DNA of 40,527 nucleotides, from positions 1 through 40,527 of the forward strand of contig NVQL02000080.1 of assembly GCA_002400495.2 (NCBI GenBank). Reading direction: 5' to 3'. Under the pieces are notes generated by a model, which saw nothing but the letters and a program-made list of their open reading frames with translations, was not told the origin of the DNA and did not search any database. The translations under genes and the position numbers were made by a program. Positions within the stretch are counted from its first letter, which is position 1, and each line of letters opens with the position of its first letter. The stretch is from Alphaproteobacteria bacterium (GTDB lineage: Bacteria > Pseudomonadota > Alphaproteobacteria > Rhizobiales > OSC116). Shown piece by piece: positions 16,476 through 24,918 of the stretch.

Positions 16476-17651
16476 ATGAGTAAACCGCGTATCTATCTTG
16501 ATTATAATGCCACTGCGCCTGTCCGTCCCGCGGCCAAAGCGGCGGTTTTGGCCGCGCTCGATCATGTCGGTAACGCATCATCTATTCATCAAGAAGGCCG
16601 CAAAGCCCGCGGCCTTATGGAAGCCGCGCGTGAGCAAGTCGCCAAGCTGATCAACGCCCAAAGCAAAGAGATCACTTTTACTTCTGGTGGTACAGAAAGC
16701 AATAATTTGGTTTTGGCATCAGATTTAGGCGCGTTGGGCAAAAAACAACCACTTGCCGCCACATTGCTCAGCGCCACCGAGCATCCGTCATTAATCAAAG
16801 CCCAAGAACTAAGCCCGCGGCCTGTCGAGCTGATCAATGTTGATGAGAACGGTATTTTAAACCTCACACATTTAGAACAATTGCTGCAAACTTGGCAAAA
16901 AAAATCAGATTTACCTGTTTTGGTATCAGTTATGCTGGTCAATAATGAAACAGGCGTCATTCAACCGATGAAAAAAATTGCGGCATTGGTGCATCAATAT
17001 GGTGGTTTTATCCACGCCGATGCCATTCAAGCCCTCGGTAAAGTCAAAATAGATTTCGAAAGCATGAGTGTCGATATGCTGTCATTATCTAGCCATAAAA
17101 TTGGCGGGCCACAAGGCGCGGGCGCTTTGGTCATTCGCTTAGGCATGCTGGTTGATAGCTATGTCAAAGGCGGCGGGCAAGAATTAGGCTTGCGGGCAGG
17201 GACAGAGAACATCCCCGCCATTTCAGGCTTTGGCGCCGCGGCACAAGAATGTGCTAATGAGTTTAAAAATAATAATAAATATAATGAGATGCGAGACGCA
17301 CTAGAAGCAAAAATAAACCAAATTTCACCCGATGCCGTTATTTTTGCCCAAAATGTAGACCGCGTATCAACCACATCATGTTTCGCCATTGCAGGCCTCA
17401 CCGCCGAGCGCGCGTTGATGAGTTTAGACCTTGCAGGCATCGCGATTAGTTCAGGCAGCGCCTGCTCATCAGGCAAAGTGTCGCAATCGCATGTGCTAAC
17501 CGCCATGGGCATAGATGATGAGTTGGCATTATGTGCCTTACGCCTAAGTTTCGGCTGGAATAGCCAGCCGCAAGATTTAGATATGTTTATCGAAGAATAT
17601 ACAAAAATATACCAAAGAATGATGGTGCGCGAGCAACGTCAAGCGAGTTAA
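16476..17651 (+). CDS. Cysteine desulfurase, group I (IscS/NifS-like)
   Basis: 391 residues from the ATG at 16476; an upstream in-frame ATG at 16425 overlaps the regulator gene and adds unconserved residues. PLP-dependent class V aminotransferase fold beginning I-Y-L-D-Y-N-A-T-A-P-V. K208 in S-S-H-K-I-G-G-P-Q-G-A-G binds PLP, and C330 in S-S-G-S-A-C-S-S-G carries the persulfide; the C-S-S-G loop marks group I. It removes sulfur from L-cysteine for Fe-S clusters or tRNA thiolation. A second desulfurase of group II (sufS) is in the same run, so the locus supplies two. No IscU gene is visible, so its acceptor here is uncertain. Such a gene between iscR and sufB is common in Hyphomicrobiales. Confidence 0.94.
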   Translation: MSKPRIYLDYNATAPVRPAAKAAVLAALDHVGNASSIHQEGRKARGLMEAAREQVAKLINAQSKEITFTSGGTESNNLVLASDLGALGKKQPLAATLLSATEHPSLIKAQELSPRPVELINVDENGILNLTHLEQLLQTWQKKSDLPVLVSVMLVNNETGVIQPMKKIAALVHQYGGFIHADAIQALGKVKIDFESMSVDMLSLSSHKIGGPQGAGALVIRLGMLVDSYVKGGGQELGLRAGTENIPAISGFGAAAQECANEFKNNNKYNEMRDALEAKINQISPDAVIFAQNVDRVSTTSCFAIAGLTAERALMSLDLAGIAISSGSACSSGKVSQSHVLTAMGIDDELALCALRLSFGWNSQPQDLDMFIEEYTKIYQRMMVREQRQAS

Positions 17652-17660
17652 GGAGCAAAA

Positions 17661-19133
17661 ATGGCTGCCATTAAAGAGACAGTGAACACCGTTGCCGAGA
17701 TTGATCTCGACAATTATAAATATGGGTTCACCACCGATATTGAAGTGGACAAAGCCCCCAAAGGCTTGAACGAAGACATTGTGCGCTTTATTTCCGCCAA
17801 AAAAGACGAGCCAGAATGGATGCTCGAATGGCGCTTATCAGCCTTCCGCCGTTGGAAAAAACTCGAAGAGCCAGATTGGTCATCGGTTCATTATCCGAAA
17901 ATTGATTTCGAAGACCTATATTATTATGCCGCGCCCAAGAAAAAAATCGAGCTTGATAGCTTAGATGATCTCGACCCCGACATTCTAGAAACCTACAAAA
18001 AACTAGGCATCCCACTTAAAGAGCAAGAAATCTTAGCAGGCGTCAAAGGCGCATCCAACATTGCGGTCGATGCGGTGTTTGACAGCGTGTCCGTGGTCAC
18101 CACATTCAAAGCAAAACTCGCCGAATCAGGCGTCATCTTCTGCCCCATCTCCGAAGCCATTCGTGAGCATCCCGAATTGGTCAAAAAATATCTAGCCTCT
18201 GTTGTGCCTGTTGGCGATAATTTCTACGCAGCCTTAAACTCCGCAGTGTTCACCGATGGCAGCTTTGTCTACATTCCCAAAGGCGTCCGTTGCCCGATGG
18301 AGCTTTCCACCTATTTCCGCATCAACGAGCCAAATACAGGCCAGTTCGAGCGCACGCTCATCATTGCCGAAGCAGGCTCACATGTCAGCTATCTAGAAGG
18401 CTGCACAGCGCCAATGCGTGACGAAAACCAACTGCATGCCGCAGTGGTCGAAATCGTCGTTATGGATGATGCCGAAGTAAAATATTCAACCGTTCAAAAT
18501 TGGTATCCGGGCAATAGCGAAGGCGTTGGCGGGGTTTATAATTTCGTCACCAAACGTGCCGATTGCATTGGTAAAAACTCTAAAGTCAGCTGGACTCAAG
18601 TCGAAACAGGCTCAGCCATCACATGGAAATATCCAAGCTGCATCCTGCGCGGCGATGGCAGCCAAGGCGAATTTTATTCGATCGCCATTTCAAACGGCTA
18701 TCAGCAAATTGATTCAGGCACCAAGATGATTCACCTCGGCAAAAACACCAAAAGCCGCATCATCTCAAAAGGCATTTCAGCAGGCCATAGCTCCAATTGC
18801 TATCGCGGCATTGTCTCGACTCAGCGTAGCGCCACCAATGTGCGTAATTTCACCCAGTGTGACAGTTTGCTGATTGGCGATAAATGCTCAGCCCACACCA
18901 TACCTTATATAGAGGCACGTAATTCAAGCAGCACGTTTGAGCACGAGGCCACCACCTCAAAAATCAACGATGATGTGATGTTCTATTGCCGCCAACGTGG
19001 CCTAAATGAAGAAGAAGCCGTGGCGGTCATCGTCAATGGTTTCTGCAAAGAAGTGTTGCAAAATCTGCCGATGGAATTCGCCGTTGAGGCGCAAAAATTA
19101 GTGGCAATCAGCCTAGAAGGAAGCGTCGGATAA
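17661..19133 (+). CDS. sufB: Fe-S cluster assembly scaffold SufB
   Basis: 490 residues, normal for SufB. SufB with SufC and SufD forms the SufBC2D scaffold on which clusters are built from SufS-derived sulfur. Conserved blocks seen: [46 protein letters not shown], and F-E-H-E-A-T-T-S-K, then F-Y-C-R-Q-R-G and V-N-G-F-C-K-E-V. The C-Q-C-D-type cysteine and the H-E glutamate correspond to the residues implicated in E. coli cluster formation. AAGGAG precedes the ATG by seven bases. It starts nine bases after the desulfurase stop. Confidence 0.98.
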   Translation: MAAIKETVNTVAEIDLDNYKYGFTTDIEVDKAPKGLNEDIVRFISAKKDEPEWMLEWRLSAFRRWKKLEEPDWSSVHYPKIDFEDLYYYAAPKKKIELDSLDDLDPDILETYKKLGIPLKEQEILAGVKGASNIAVDAVFDSVSVVTTFKAKLAESGVIFCPISEAIREHPELVKKYLASVVPVGDNFYAALNSAVFTDGSFVYIPKGVRCPMELSTYFRINEPNTGQFERTLIIAEAGSHVSYLEGCTAPMRDENQLHAAVVEIVVMDDAEVKYSTVQNWYPGNSEGVGGVYNFVTKRADCIGKNSKVSWTQVETGSAITWKYPSCILRGDGSQGEFYSIAISNGYQQIDSGTKMIHLGKNTKSRIISKGISAGHSSNCYRGIVSTQRSATNVRNFTQCDSLLIGDKCSAHTIPYIEARNSSSTFEHEATTSKINDDVMFYCRQRGLNEEEAVAVIVNGFCKEVLQNLPMEFAVEAQKLVAISLEGSVG

Positions 19134-19154
19134 GACGCGCAAGGATAAAAATAT

Positions 19155-19901
19155 ATGTTAGAAATTAAAAATTTACAGGCTTCTGTCGAAGAAAAGCCGA
19201 TCTTAAAAGGCTTAGACCTCACCATAAATGCGGGTGAAGTGCATGCCATTATGGGCCCCAATGGCGCGGGTAAATCCACCCTTGCCAATGTTTTAGCTGG
19301 CCAAGCCGATTACGAAGTCGATGGCGGCAGTGTGTCATTTCATGGCGAAGACCTGTTTGAACTAGAGATTGAAGAACGCGCCGCCAAAGGCCTGTTTCTG
19401 TCATTCCAATACCCGCTAGAAATCCCAGGTGTTGCCACCATGACCTTCCTAAAAGAGTCCATCAACGCCCAACGCAAACAACGCGGCGAAAACGAGCTAA
19501 GCACCCCAAATTTCATGAAAATAGTCAAAGAAAAAGCCCAACAACTCAACGTCACGCCCGAAATGCTGCGTCGCCCGTTAAATGTTGGTTTTTCAGGTGG
19601 CGAGAAAAAACGCAATGAAATTCTGCAAATGCTACTGCTAGAACCAAGCCTATGTATTTTAGATGAAACCGATTCAGGCCTAGATATTGATGCCCTGCGC
19701 GTCGTCGCCGATGGCGTAAATAGCCTACGCTCACCCGACCGCGCGATGCTCATCATCACCCATTATCAACGCCTGCTCGATTATATCAAACCAGATTTTG
19801 TACATATTTTGGTAGACGGTAAAATCGTTAAATCTGGCGGTGCCGAATTGGCGCACGAGCTAGAACGTGATGGTTATAAAGACATAATTGCATCTGCATA
19901 A
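19155..19901 (+). CDS. sufC: Fe-S cluster assembly ATPase SufC
   Basis: 248 residues, a soluble ABC-type ATPase. Walker A is G-P-N-G-A-G-K-S-T, the Q-loop lies in F-L-S-F-Q-Y-P, the signature is G-F-S-G-G-E-K-K-R, and Walker B plus D-loop is C-I-L-D-E-T-D-S-G-L-D. The H-motif is I-T-H-Y-Q-R. SufC dimerises transiently in the SufBC2D complex and ATP hydrolysis drives conformational change for cluster assembly. It starts 21 bases after sufB and ends 16 bases before sufD; no membrane partner is present, as expected. Confidence 0.98.
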   Translation: MLEIKNLQASVEEKPILKGLDLTINAGEVHAIMGPNGAGKSTLANVLAGQADYEVDGGSVSFHGEDLFELEIEERAAKGLFLSFQYPLEIPGVATMTFLKESINAQRKQRGENELSTPNFMKIVKEKAQQLNVTPEMLRRPLNVGFSGGEKKRNEILQMLLLEPSLCILDETDSGLDIDALRVVADGVNSLRSPDRAMLIITHYQRLLDYIKPDFVHILVDGKIVKSGGAELAHELERDGYKDIIASA

Positions 19902-19917
19902 ATTTAAAGACAAAAAT

Positions 19918-21201
19918 ATGACTGTGAAAACTATAAAATATTCGACAGGTGAATTGGCCTTTTTTGCAGCTTTTGACTCGCAAAAAAACAGCCTACCCAA
20001 AGCCGCTGGCCGCGAGGCTGCAAATGCATGGCTAAAGGCCAATGGCATCGCCACCAAACGCGTGGAATTCTACCATTATTCCGATCTAAGACGCAAATTC
20101 AGCAAAAGCCAGAATTACGGCGCGGCAGAAACCAATGTGACTTTAGCTGCAATAAAAGCTCATCCAACCATTGCAGCGTTTGATGAAGCCGATTATCAAA
20201 GCATCATTTTTGTCGATGGCAAACTGCGCTCTGATCTTTCCGATACAGGCGCATCTTTGGCCAACAACCCAACAGATTGGGCGGTTGAAAATCTAACTCA
20301 AGCCGACAATAAAAACCACGTCGATAACCTCACCCGCACCATGTGGCGTGATGGCATTTGCCTAGACATCGAAAAATCGAGCGACAAACCGATCCATCTG
20401 ATCTTCGTCAACTCAGGCCAATCAGATGTAGCACATTTCAATCGTCATTATATCAAGCTTGCCGACAACGTGAAAGCCACACTAATTGAAAGCCACATCA
20501 ACCTTGATGACGAGCCAAGCTTTAACCTGCATCATTTCAATTTCAAACTCGGCACTGCCGCCAATCTCACCCATTTCGTGGTCAATGGCGAAAATAATCA
20601 GGCCGTCAATATCTGCCGTACGCAAGGCGATTATGCCGATAAAGTCGAGCTAAATTCAACCGCTTTAGCCATTGGCGGCGCATGGACACGCCGCGAAGGC
20701 GACCTATATTGCAATGGCTCGAACATGGACTTGAAAATCTCTGGCGCAGTATTAGCAGGCGGTGAACAGCATATCGACAACAGCTATATCGTGCATCATA
20801 AATTGCCCGAAAACATCAGCTTCCAACGCTTTAAAAACGTGATTGACGATAAAGCCCATGCCATTTTCCAAGGCAAAGTGATCGTGGCAATAGACGCCCA
20901 AAAAACCGACGGCCAGCAAATGTCACAAAGCATTTTACTCTCCGATGATGCCAGCATCAGCACCAAACCAGAGCTAGAAATTTATGCCGATGATGTCGAA
21001 TGCGCCCATGGCGCAACCGTTGGCGCATTAGATGAAGACACTTTATTCTATCTACGCGCCCGCGGCATCCCCAAAAAAATCGCCCAACGCTTGCTGATCC
21101 ACGCCTTCGTTGCCGAAATTTCCGACGAATTACCCGAAGCACTCAACATCGCCGCCGATAAACTAATCACCGTGTGGCTCAACGCCCATCTGGAGGCCTG
21201 A
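19918..21201 (+). CDS. sufD: Fe-S cluster assembly protein SufD
   Basis: 427 residues from the ATG at 19918; an in-frame start ten codons earlier would overlap sufC. SufD is a paralogue of SufB and shares its C-terminal beta-helix core: K-I-S-G-A-V-L-A-G-G-E-Q-H-I-D-N, F-Q-G-K-V-I-V-A, then L-E-I-Y-A-D-D-V-E-C-A-H-G-A-T-V-G and L-F-Y-L-R-A-R-G-I-P. It completes SufBC2D and is needed for iron acquisition by the scaffold in E. coli. The stop lies four bases before the sufS ATG, with GGAGG in the last codons acting as the sufS ribosome site, so translation of the two is likely coupled. Confidence 0.96.
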   Translation: MTVKTIKYSTGELAFFAAFDSQKNSLPKAAGREAANAWLKANGIATKRVEFYHYSDLRRKFSKSQNYGAAETNVTLAAIKAHPTIAAFDEADYQSIIFVDGKLRSDLSDTGASLANNPTDWAVENLTQADNKNHVDNLTRTMWRDGICLDIEKSSDKPIHLIFVNSGQSDVAHFNRHYIKLADNVKATLIESHINLDDEPSFNLHHFNFKLGTAANLTHFVVNGENNQAVNICRTQGDYADKVELNSTALAIGGAWTRREGDLYCNGSNMDLKISGAVLAGGEQHIDNSYIVHHKLPENISFQRFKNVIDDKAHAIFQGKVIVAIDAQKTDGQQMSQSILLSDDASISTKPELEIYADDVECAHGATVGALDEDTLFYLRARGIPKKIAQRLLIHAFVAEISDELPEALNIAADKLITVWLNAHLEA

Positions 21202-21205
21202 TAAC

Positions 21206-22441
21206 ATGTATGATGTTGCAAAAATCAGAGCCGATTTCCCAATCTTAAGCCGCGAAGTCTATGGCAAACCACTAACTTATTTGGACAACGGCGCCTCCGC
21301 CCAAAAACCCCAAATAGTGCTAGATGCCATTCAAACAGGCTTTGGATTCGAATATGCCAATGTCCATCGCGGCTTACATTATCTATCCAACACAGCAACC
21401 CAAAAGTTCGAAGATTCGCGCCGCATAGTACAAAAATTCATCAATGCCAAATCCGAAAACGAAGTGGTTTTCACCAAAAACGCCACCGAAGCGATCAACT
21501 TAGTCGCAGCATCTTTGGGCCAAGCTACACTCAGCGGGCCCGCGCAAATAGGCGAGGGCGATGAGATCATCATCTCAGTCATGGAGCATCATTCCAACAT
21601 TGTGCCGTGGCATTTCTTACGCGAACGTAACGGTGCGGTGCTAAAATGGTCACCCATAGACCAACGCGGCAATTTCTTGCTCGATGAGTTTAAAAAACTC
21701 TTCACCAGCAAAACCAAATTAGTCGCCATCACCCATATGTCCAACGCCATCGGCACCATAACGCCAATGAAAAAAATCATCGAAATCGCCCACGAGCATG
21801 GCGTCAAAGTGTTAGTCGATGGCTCACAATCTGCCGTGCATATGGATATTGATGTGCAAGATTTAGACGCTGATTTCTTCGTCTTCACCGGCCATAAAAC
21901 CTACGGCCCCTCAGGCATCGGCATTTTATATGGCAAGCAAGATCTACTCAACGCCTTACCCCCATTTTTAGGCGGCGGCGAGATGATCGACATGGTCACC
22001 CAAGATAAAATCACCTATTTAGATGCCCCGCATCGCTTCGAAGCAGGCACCCCCGCCATCGTCGAAGCCATTGCACTTGGCACCGCGCTCGAATATATAA
22101 TGGGCATTGGCCGCCAAAACATCATGGCACACGAAAATAACCTGCTAAAAATCGCTACCGAAGAGCTGAAAAAAATAAACAGCCTCAGCATCACGGGTGA
22201 AGCCGATCATAAAGGCGCAATCATATCCTTCAGCGTCGGCGATGTGCATCCGCATGACATCAGCACCATTATTGACCGCGAAGGCGTGGCGGTGCGCGCA
22301 GGCAGCCATTGTGCCCAACCTGTGTTAGATTTTTTTGGCAAAACCGCCACATGTCGGGCGTCTTTTGGCCTATATAATGATGAAAATGACATTGATAGAT
22401 TGGTGGCGGCAGTTAAAAAAGCCCAAACCTTCTTTATGTAA
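21206..22441 (+). CDS. sufS: Cysteine desulfurase SufS, group II
   Basis: 411 residues. N-terminal Y-L-D-N-G-A-S-A-Q-K-P, V-H-R-G-L-H-Y-L-S and the cofactor lysine K231 in F-T-G-H-K-T-Y-G-P-S-G-I-G are typical of SufS. The persulfide cysteine is C369 in R-A-G-S-H-C-A-Q-P, a group II loop. It supplies sulfur to SufBC2D, normally through SufE or SufU, but neither is encoded in this window. Its last codons and stop are repeated imperfectly just downstream (22420-22460). GGAGG lies within the end of sufD immediately before it. Confidence 0.97.
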   Translation: MYDVAKIRADFPILSREVYGKPLTYLDNGASAQKPQIVLDAIQTGFGFEYANVHRGLHYLSNTATQKFEDSRRIVQKFINAKSENEVVFTKNATEAINLVAASLGQATLSGPAQIGEGDEIIISVMEHHSNIVPWHFLRERNGAVLKWSPIDQRGNFLLDEFKKLFTSKTKLVAITHMSNAIGTITPMKKIIEIAHEHGVKVLVDGSQSAVHMDIDVQDLDADFFVFTGHKTYGPSGIGILYGKQDLLNALPPFLGGGEMIDMVTQDKITYLDAPHRFEAGTPAIVEAIALGTALEYIMGIGRQNIMAHENNLLKIATEELKKINSLSITGEADHKGAIISFSVGDVHPHDISTIIDREGVAVRAGSHCAQPVLDFFGKTATCRASFGLYNDENDIDRLVAAVKKAQTFFM

Positions 22442-22460
22442 GCCAAACCCTCTTTATGTG
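22420..22460 (+). repeat. Imperfect 20-base tandem duplication over the sufS stop codon
   Basis: AGCCCAAACCTTCTTTATGT (22420-22439) is followed at once by AGCCAAACCCTCTTTATGTG (22441-22460), which differs by one missing C and one T-to-C change. The first copy encodes the last residues of SufS up to the stop; the second is the sufS-SufT spacer. It looks like a recent slippage duplication. Confidence 0.75.
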
Positions 22461-22477
22461 AGAAAGTGAGTGATATT

Positions 22478-22990
22478 ATGGTCAAAAAATTTACCGAAGA
22501 ACAACTAGCAGCCGTGATGCACGGTCAAAGCCATCCGCATGAGCAAAAAGATGAGTTCGATTTCTTGCCCGAAGAAGAAAAACCAAAAAACCCAGCCCTA
22601 GAAGCCGCCATTAAAGGCGAGTTCTACGCAGGCGATGAAGCCAATAAGCCCGACATTGAATCATCAGCCTTAAGCGAAGAAGAGCTTGTGCGCTTCACCG
22701 ATGATTTAATTGCCGCCTTTAAAACCGTCTACGACCCCGAAATCCCCGTTGATATTTACGAATTAGGCCTTATCTATAAGGTAGATATTGATGATAACCG
22801 CAAGGTCGACATTGTGATGACACTCACCGCTCCAGGTTGCCCCGTAGCAGGCGAAATGCCGGGTTGGATAGAAGATGCCGCGCGCAACGTGCCAGGCATA
22901 TCCGATGCCAGTGTCGAGCTGGTGTTTGACCCACCTTGGGGGCCAGAAAGAATGAGTGATGAAGCAAAAGTTGCTCTAAACATGTTTTAA
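22478..22990 (+). CDS. sufT: SufT-like protein with MIP18/DUF59 domain
   Basis: 170 residues from the ATG at 22478; a GTG at 22466 would add four. Residues about 1-60 are a charged, probably flexible extension (D-F-L-P-E-E-E-K-P-K). The DUF59 core then reads V-Y-D-P-E-I-P-V-D-I-Y-E-L-G-L-I-Y, V-M-T-L-T-A-P-G-C-P-V-A-G-E-M-P and F-D-P-P-W-G-P-E-R-M-S-D-E-A. The G-C-P cysteine is conserved in the family. SufT proteins assist maturation or carriage of Fe-S clusters and are routinely found at the end of suf operons. The exact biochemical role remains unsettled for the family. Confidence 0.9.
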   Translation: MVKKFTEEQLAAVMHGQSHPHEQKDEFDFLPEEEKPKNPALEAAIKGEFYAGDEANKPDIESSALSEEELVRFTDDLIAAFKTVYDPEIPVDIYELGLIYKVDIDDNRKVDIVMTLTAPGCPVAGEMPGWIEDAARNVPGISDASVELVFDPPWGPERMSDEAKVALNMF

Positions 22991-23002
22991 GCGTATTATG
23001 GA

Positions 23003-23386
23003 ATGATTATGACTAAATTTACAAGTTTGACATTAACCGACCGCGCGGCAGATCGCGTCAAAGAAATCATGCAAGACATGGATGATGCCGTGATTGGCCT
23101 GCGTGTTGGCATTAAAAAAGGCGGCTGTGCTGGTTTTGAATATGTCATGGAATATGCCGAATCAATCGAGCCTCTGGATGAGGTGATTAAAACCAATGGT
23201 GTCACGGTACTCATTGATTCAAAAGCACTTTTATTCCTATTGGGTACAGAAATGGATTTTGTGACCGAAAAAATGTCATCTAAATTCACCTTCACCAACC
23301 CCAATCAAACCAGCTCTTGTGGCTGTGGTGAATCTGTCGAGTTAACCCCTGTTTCAGACCTGACGCTCGTTAAAGCCCGTGCCTAA
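23003..23386 (+). CDS. sufA: A-type Fe-S carrier protein (SufA/IscA/HesB family)
   Basis: 127 residues; two ATGs (23003, 23009) are possible starts. HesB-like fold with the three invariant cysteines: C42 in K-G-G-C-A-G-F-E-Y and C106 and C108 in S-S-C-G-C-G-E-S. The central block V-L-I-D-S-K-A-L-L-F-L-L-G-T-E-M-D-F matches the family. It carries clusters from the SufBC2D scaffold to target apoproteins. It follows SufT by 12 bases and its stop overlaps the next start (TAATG), so the TfoX-N gene is translationally coupled to it. Confidence 0.95.
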   Translation: MIMTKFTSLTLTDRAADRVKEIMQDMDDAVIGLRVGIKKGGCAGFEYVMEYAESIEPLDEVIKTNGVTVLIDSKALLFLLGTEMDFVTEKMSSKFTFTNPNQTSSCGCGESVELTPVSDLTLVKARA

Positions 23387-23751
23387 TGCCAACCAATCCA
23401 GAATATGTAGAGTGGATCGTCGATCAACTCTCCGACTTTGCCGATGTCACAACCAAACGCCTGTTTGGCGGGCGCGCGGTTCTCAAAGACAATCTTAATT
23501 TCGGCTTGATATTCGATGACGAACTTTATCTCAAAGCCGATGAACAAAATTTACAGCGTTTTGAAAGTGCAGATAGTGAACAATTCACCTATCAAAAGGG
23601 CAATAAAACCATCTATGTGAGTTTTTGGACTGTGCCCGAAACCGTTATAGAAGATAGAGATGAATTCGCTTTATGGGCACATGATGCATATGACGCCGCT
23701 TTGCGTGCCAAAAAACCTCAAAAAAAAATGAATGTTAGCAGATTAAGCTAG
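23386..23751 (+). CDS. TfoX N-terminal-domain protein
   Basis: 121 residues, only the TfoX-N domain: T-K-R-L-F-G-G-R-A-V-L-K-D-N-L-N-F-G-L-I-F-D-D-E-L-Y-L-K-A-D is the diagnostic block, split over the first beta strands, and Y-V-S-F-W-T-V-P-E follows. In gammaproteobacteria full-length TfoX/Sxy controls competence with CRP; single-domain homologues in alphaproteobacteria have no established role. It begins on the last base of the sufA stop codon and so belongs to the suf transcript. Its last nine bases overlap the end of the convergent GGDEF gene. A link to Fe-S assembly is suggested only by position. Confidence 0.88.
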   Translation: MPTNPEYVEWIVDQLSDFADVTTKRLFGGRAVLKDNLNFGLIFDDELYLKADEQNLQRFESADSEQFTYQKGNKTIYVSFWTVPETVIEDRDEFALWAHDAYDAALRAKKPQKKMNVSRLS

Positions 23752-24789
23752 GGCTTTTTTAGGTTTAGGCACTTCTTTCTCGCTTCTAACTTGATTGCGG
23801 CCCGAATGTTTGGCAAAATATAAAGCGTTATCAGCGCGCCCAATTAAATCATCAATTGGCTCGCCATTACGGTAAGACGCTATGCCAAAGCAAATGGTGA
23901 TAGAACCTAAATTTTCACCAGTTGAGCGTTTAACCAATTCTTTGCCTTCAACCGCTCTGCGGATTTTATTGGCAATTTTTTTCGCTGCGGCTAAGCCAGT
24001 TTTTGTCAAAACAATTGCAAATTCTTCGCCGCCATAACGCGCCACCATATCGCGCCCTTTGACCCCATCACTTAATGTAGAGGCCACCAAACGAAGCACT
24101 TGATCACCAGTTTGATGGCCAAATGTATCATTAAAGCGTTTAAAGTGATCGATATCACCAATCAATACACAAAGGTCAGATTTTTTCTCTTTGGCAGTGG
24201 CAATTTCGGTTTCTATGGTTTCGTCAAAATATTTTCTATTGGCGATGCCAGTAAGTTGGTCAGTGCGGGCTTCAGCACGCACTTCAGATAGGCTGCCGCT
24301 TAGTTCGGATATTTGGCGGTTTGACTCGGCTAACTTGCCTTCAAGCAAGCTACTATTCTTTTTCATATCTTCTGTCGCCAGCATCAAGCTTTCAACAATA
24401 GATTTAACTGCAGCAGAATCAACGTTTGACGATAGTTCGTCGGTCACTTCGCCAAGTTTTTCACTATATGAGTTAGTTTCACCCAAAGCAGCCGAGATCA
24501 TCGCTGTAACTTGATCAACTTCATCTGCCATTTGGTTGGTAATTTCATCAACCTTATTGGCTGATGCATTGCTAGAAATCAATTTCGTATGAATGTCTTC
24601 TAACGCGCTCGATTTGTCAGCGACTTCCGACCTAATAACTTGGTTCACCGCTAGTATAAGCGATTTATTATAGCCTTGAGTGTAAGTATAGATGATTTCA
24701 AAGTTAATCGGTGTAGACACGAGCTCATGTTTGCTTAGAAACTCTAAAGTCGTCTGCGCAATTTCATGTGAATGCCCGATATTTTCCAT
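23743..24789 (-). CDS. Cytoplasmic diguanylate cyclase (GGDEF domain)
   Basis: 348 residues, no membrane segment. An N-terminal helical region (about 1-175) has long heptad-rich stretches, probably a dimerising coiled coil, with no recognised sensor domain. The GGDEF domain begins R-T-D-Q-L-T-G-I-A-N-R-K-Y-F-D near 180, and the active-site loop is G253-G-E-E-F257, a functional variant. It should make cyclic di-GMP from GTP. The inhibitory RXXD site normally lies five residues before GG; here that position reads K244-G-R-D247, so the arginine is replaced by lysine and product inhibition may be weakened. A Pro/Lys-rich tail ends the protein. It overlaps the convergent TfoX-N gene by nine bases. 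Confidence 0.93.
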   Translation of the reverse strand: MENIGHSHEIAQTTLEFLSKHELVSTPINFEIIYTYTQGYNKSLILAVNQVIRSEVADKSSALEDIHTKLISSNASANKVDEITNQMADEVDQVTAMISAALGETNSYSEKLGEVTDELSSNVDSAAVKSIVESLMLATEDMKKNSSLLEGKLAESNRQISELSGSLSEVRAEARTDQLTGIANRKYFDETIETEIATAKEKKSDLCVLIGDIDHFKRFNDTFGHQTGDQVLRLVASTLSDGVKGRDMVARYGGEEFAIVLTKTGLAAAKKIANKIRRAVEGKELVKRSTGENLGSITICFGIASYRNGEPIDDLIGRADNALYFAKHSGRNQVRSEKEVPKPKKALA

Positions 24790-24918
24790 ACGACTGCCCT
24801 ATATTCTTCTCTAAACACACCCTTAAGGGTATTTTAAATCACAATATACATATATAATACAATTTTCCTATCAAAAAGTAAATTGTTCGTAATTCGCGCA
24901 GTACAATTAACAAGTAAA

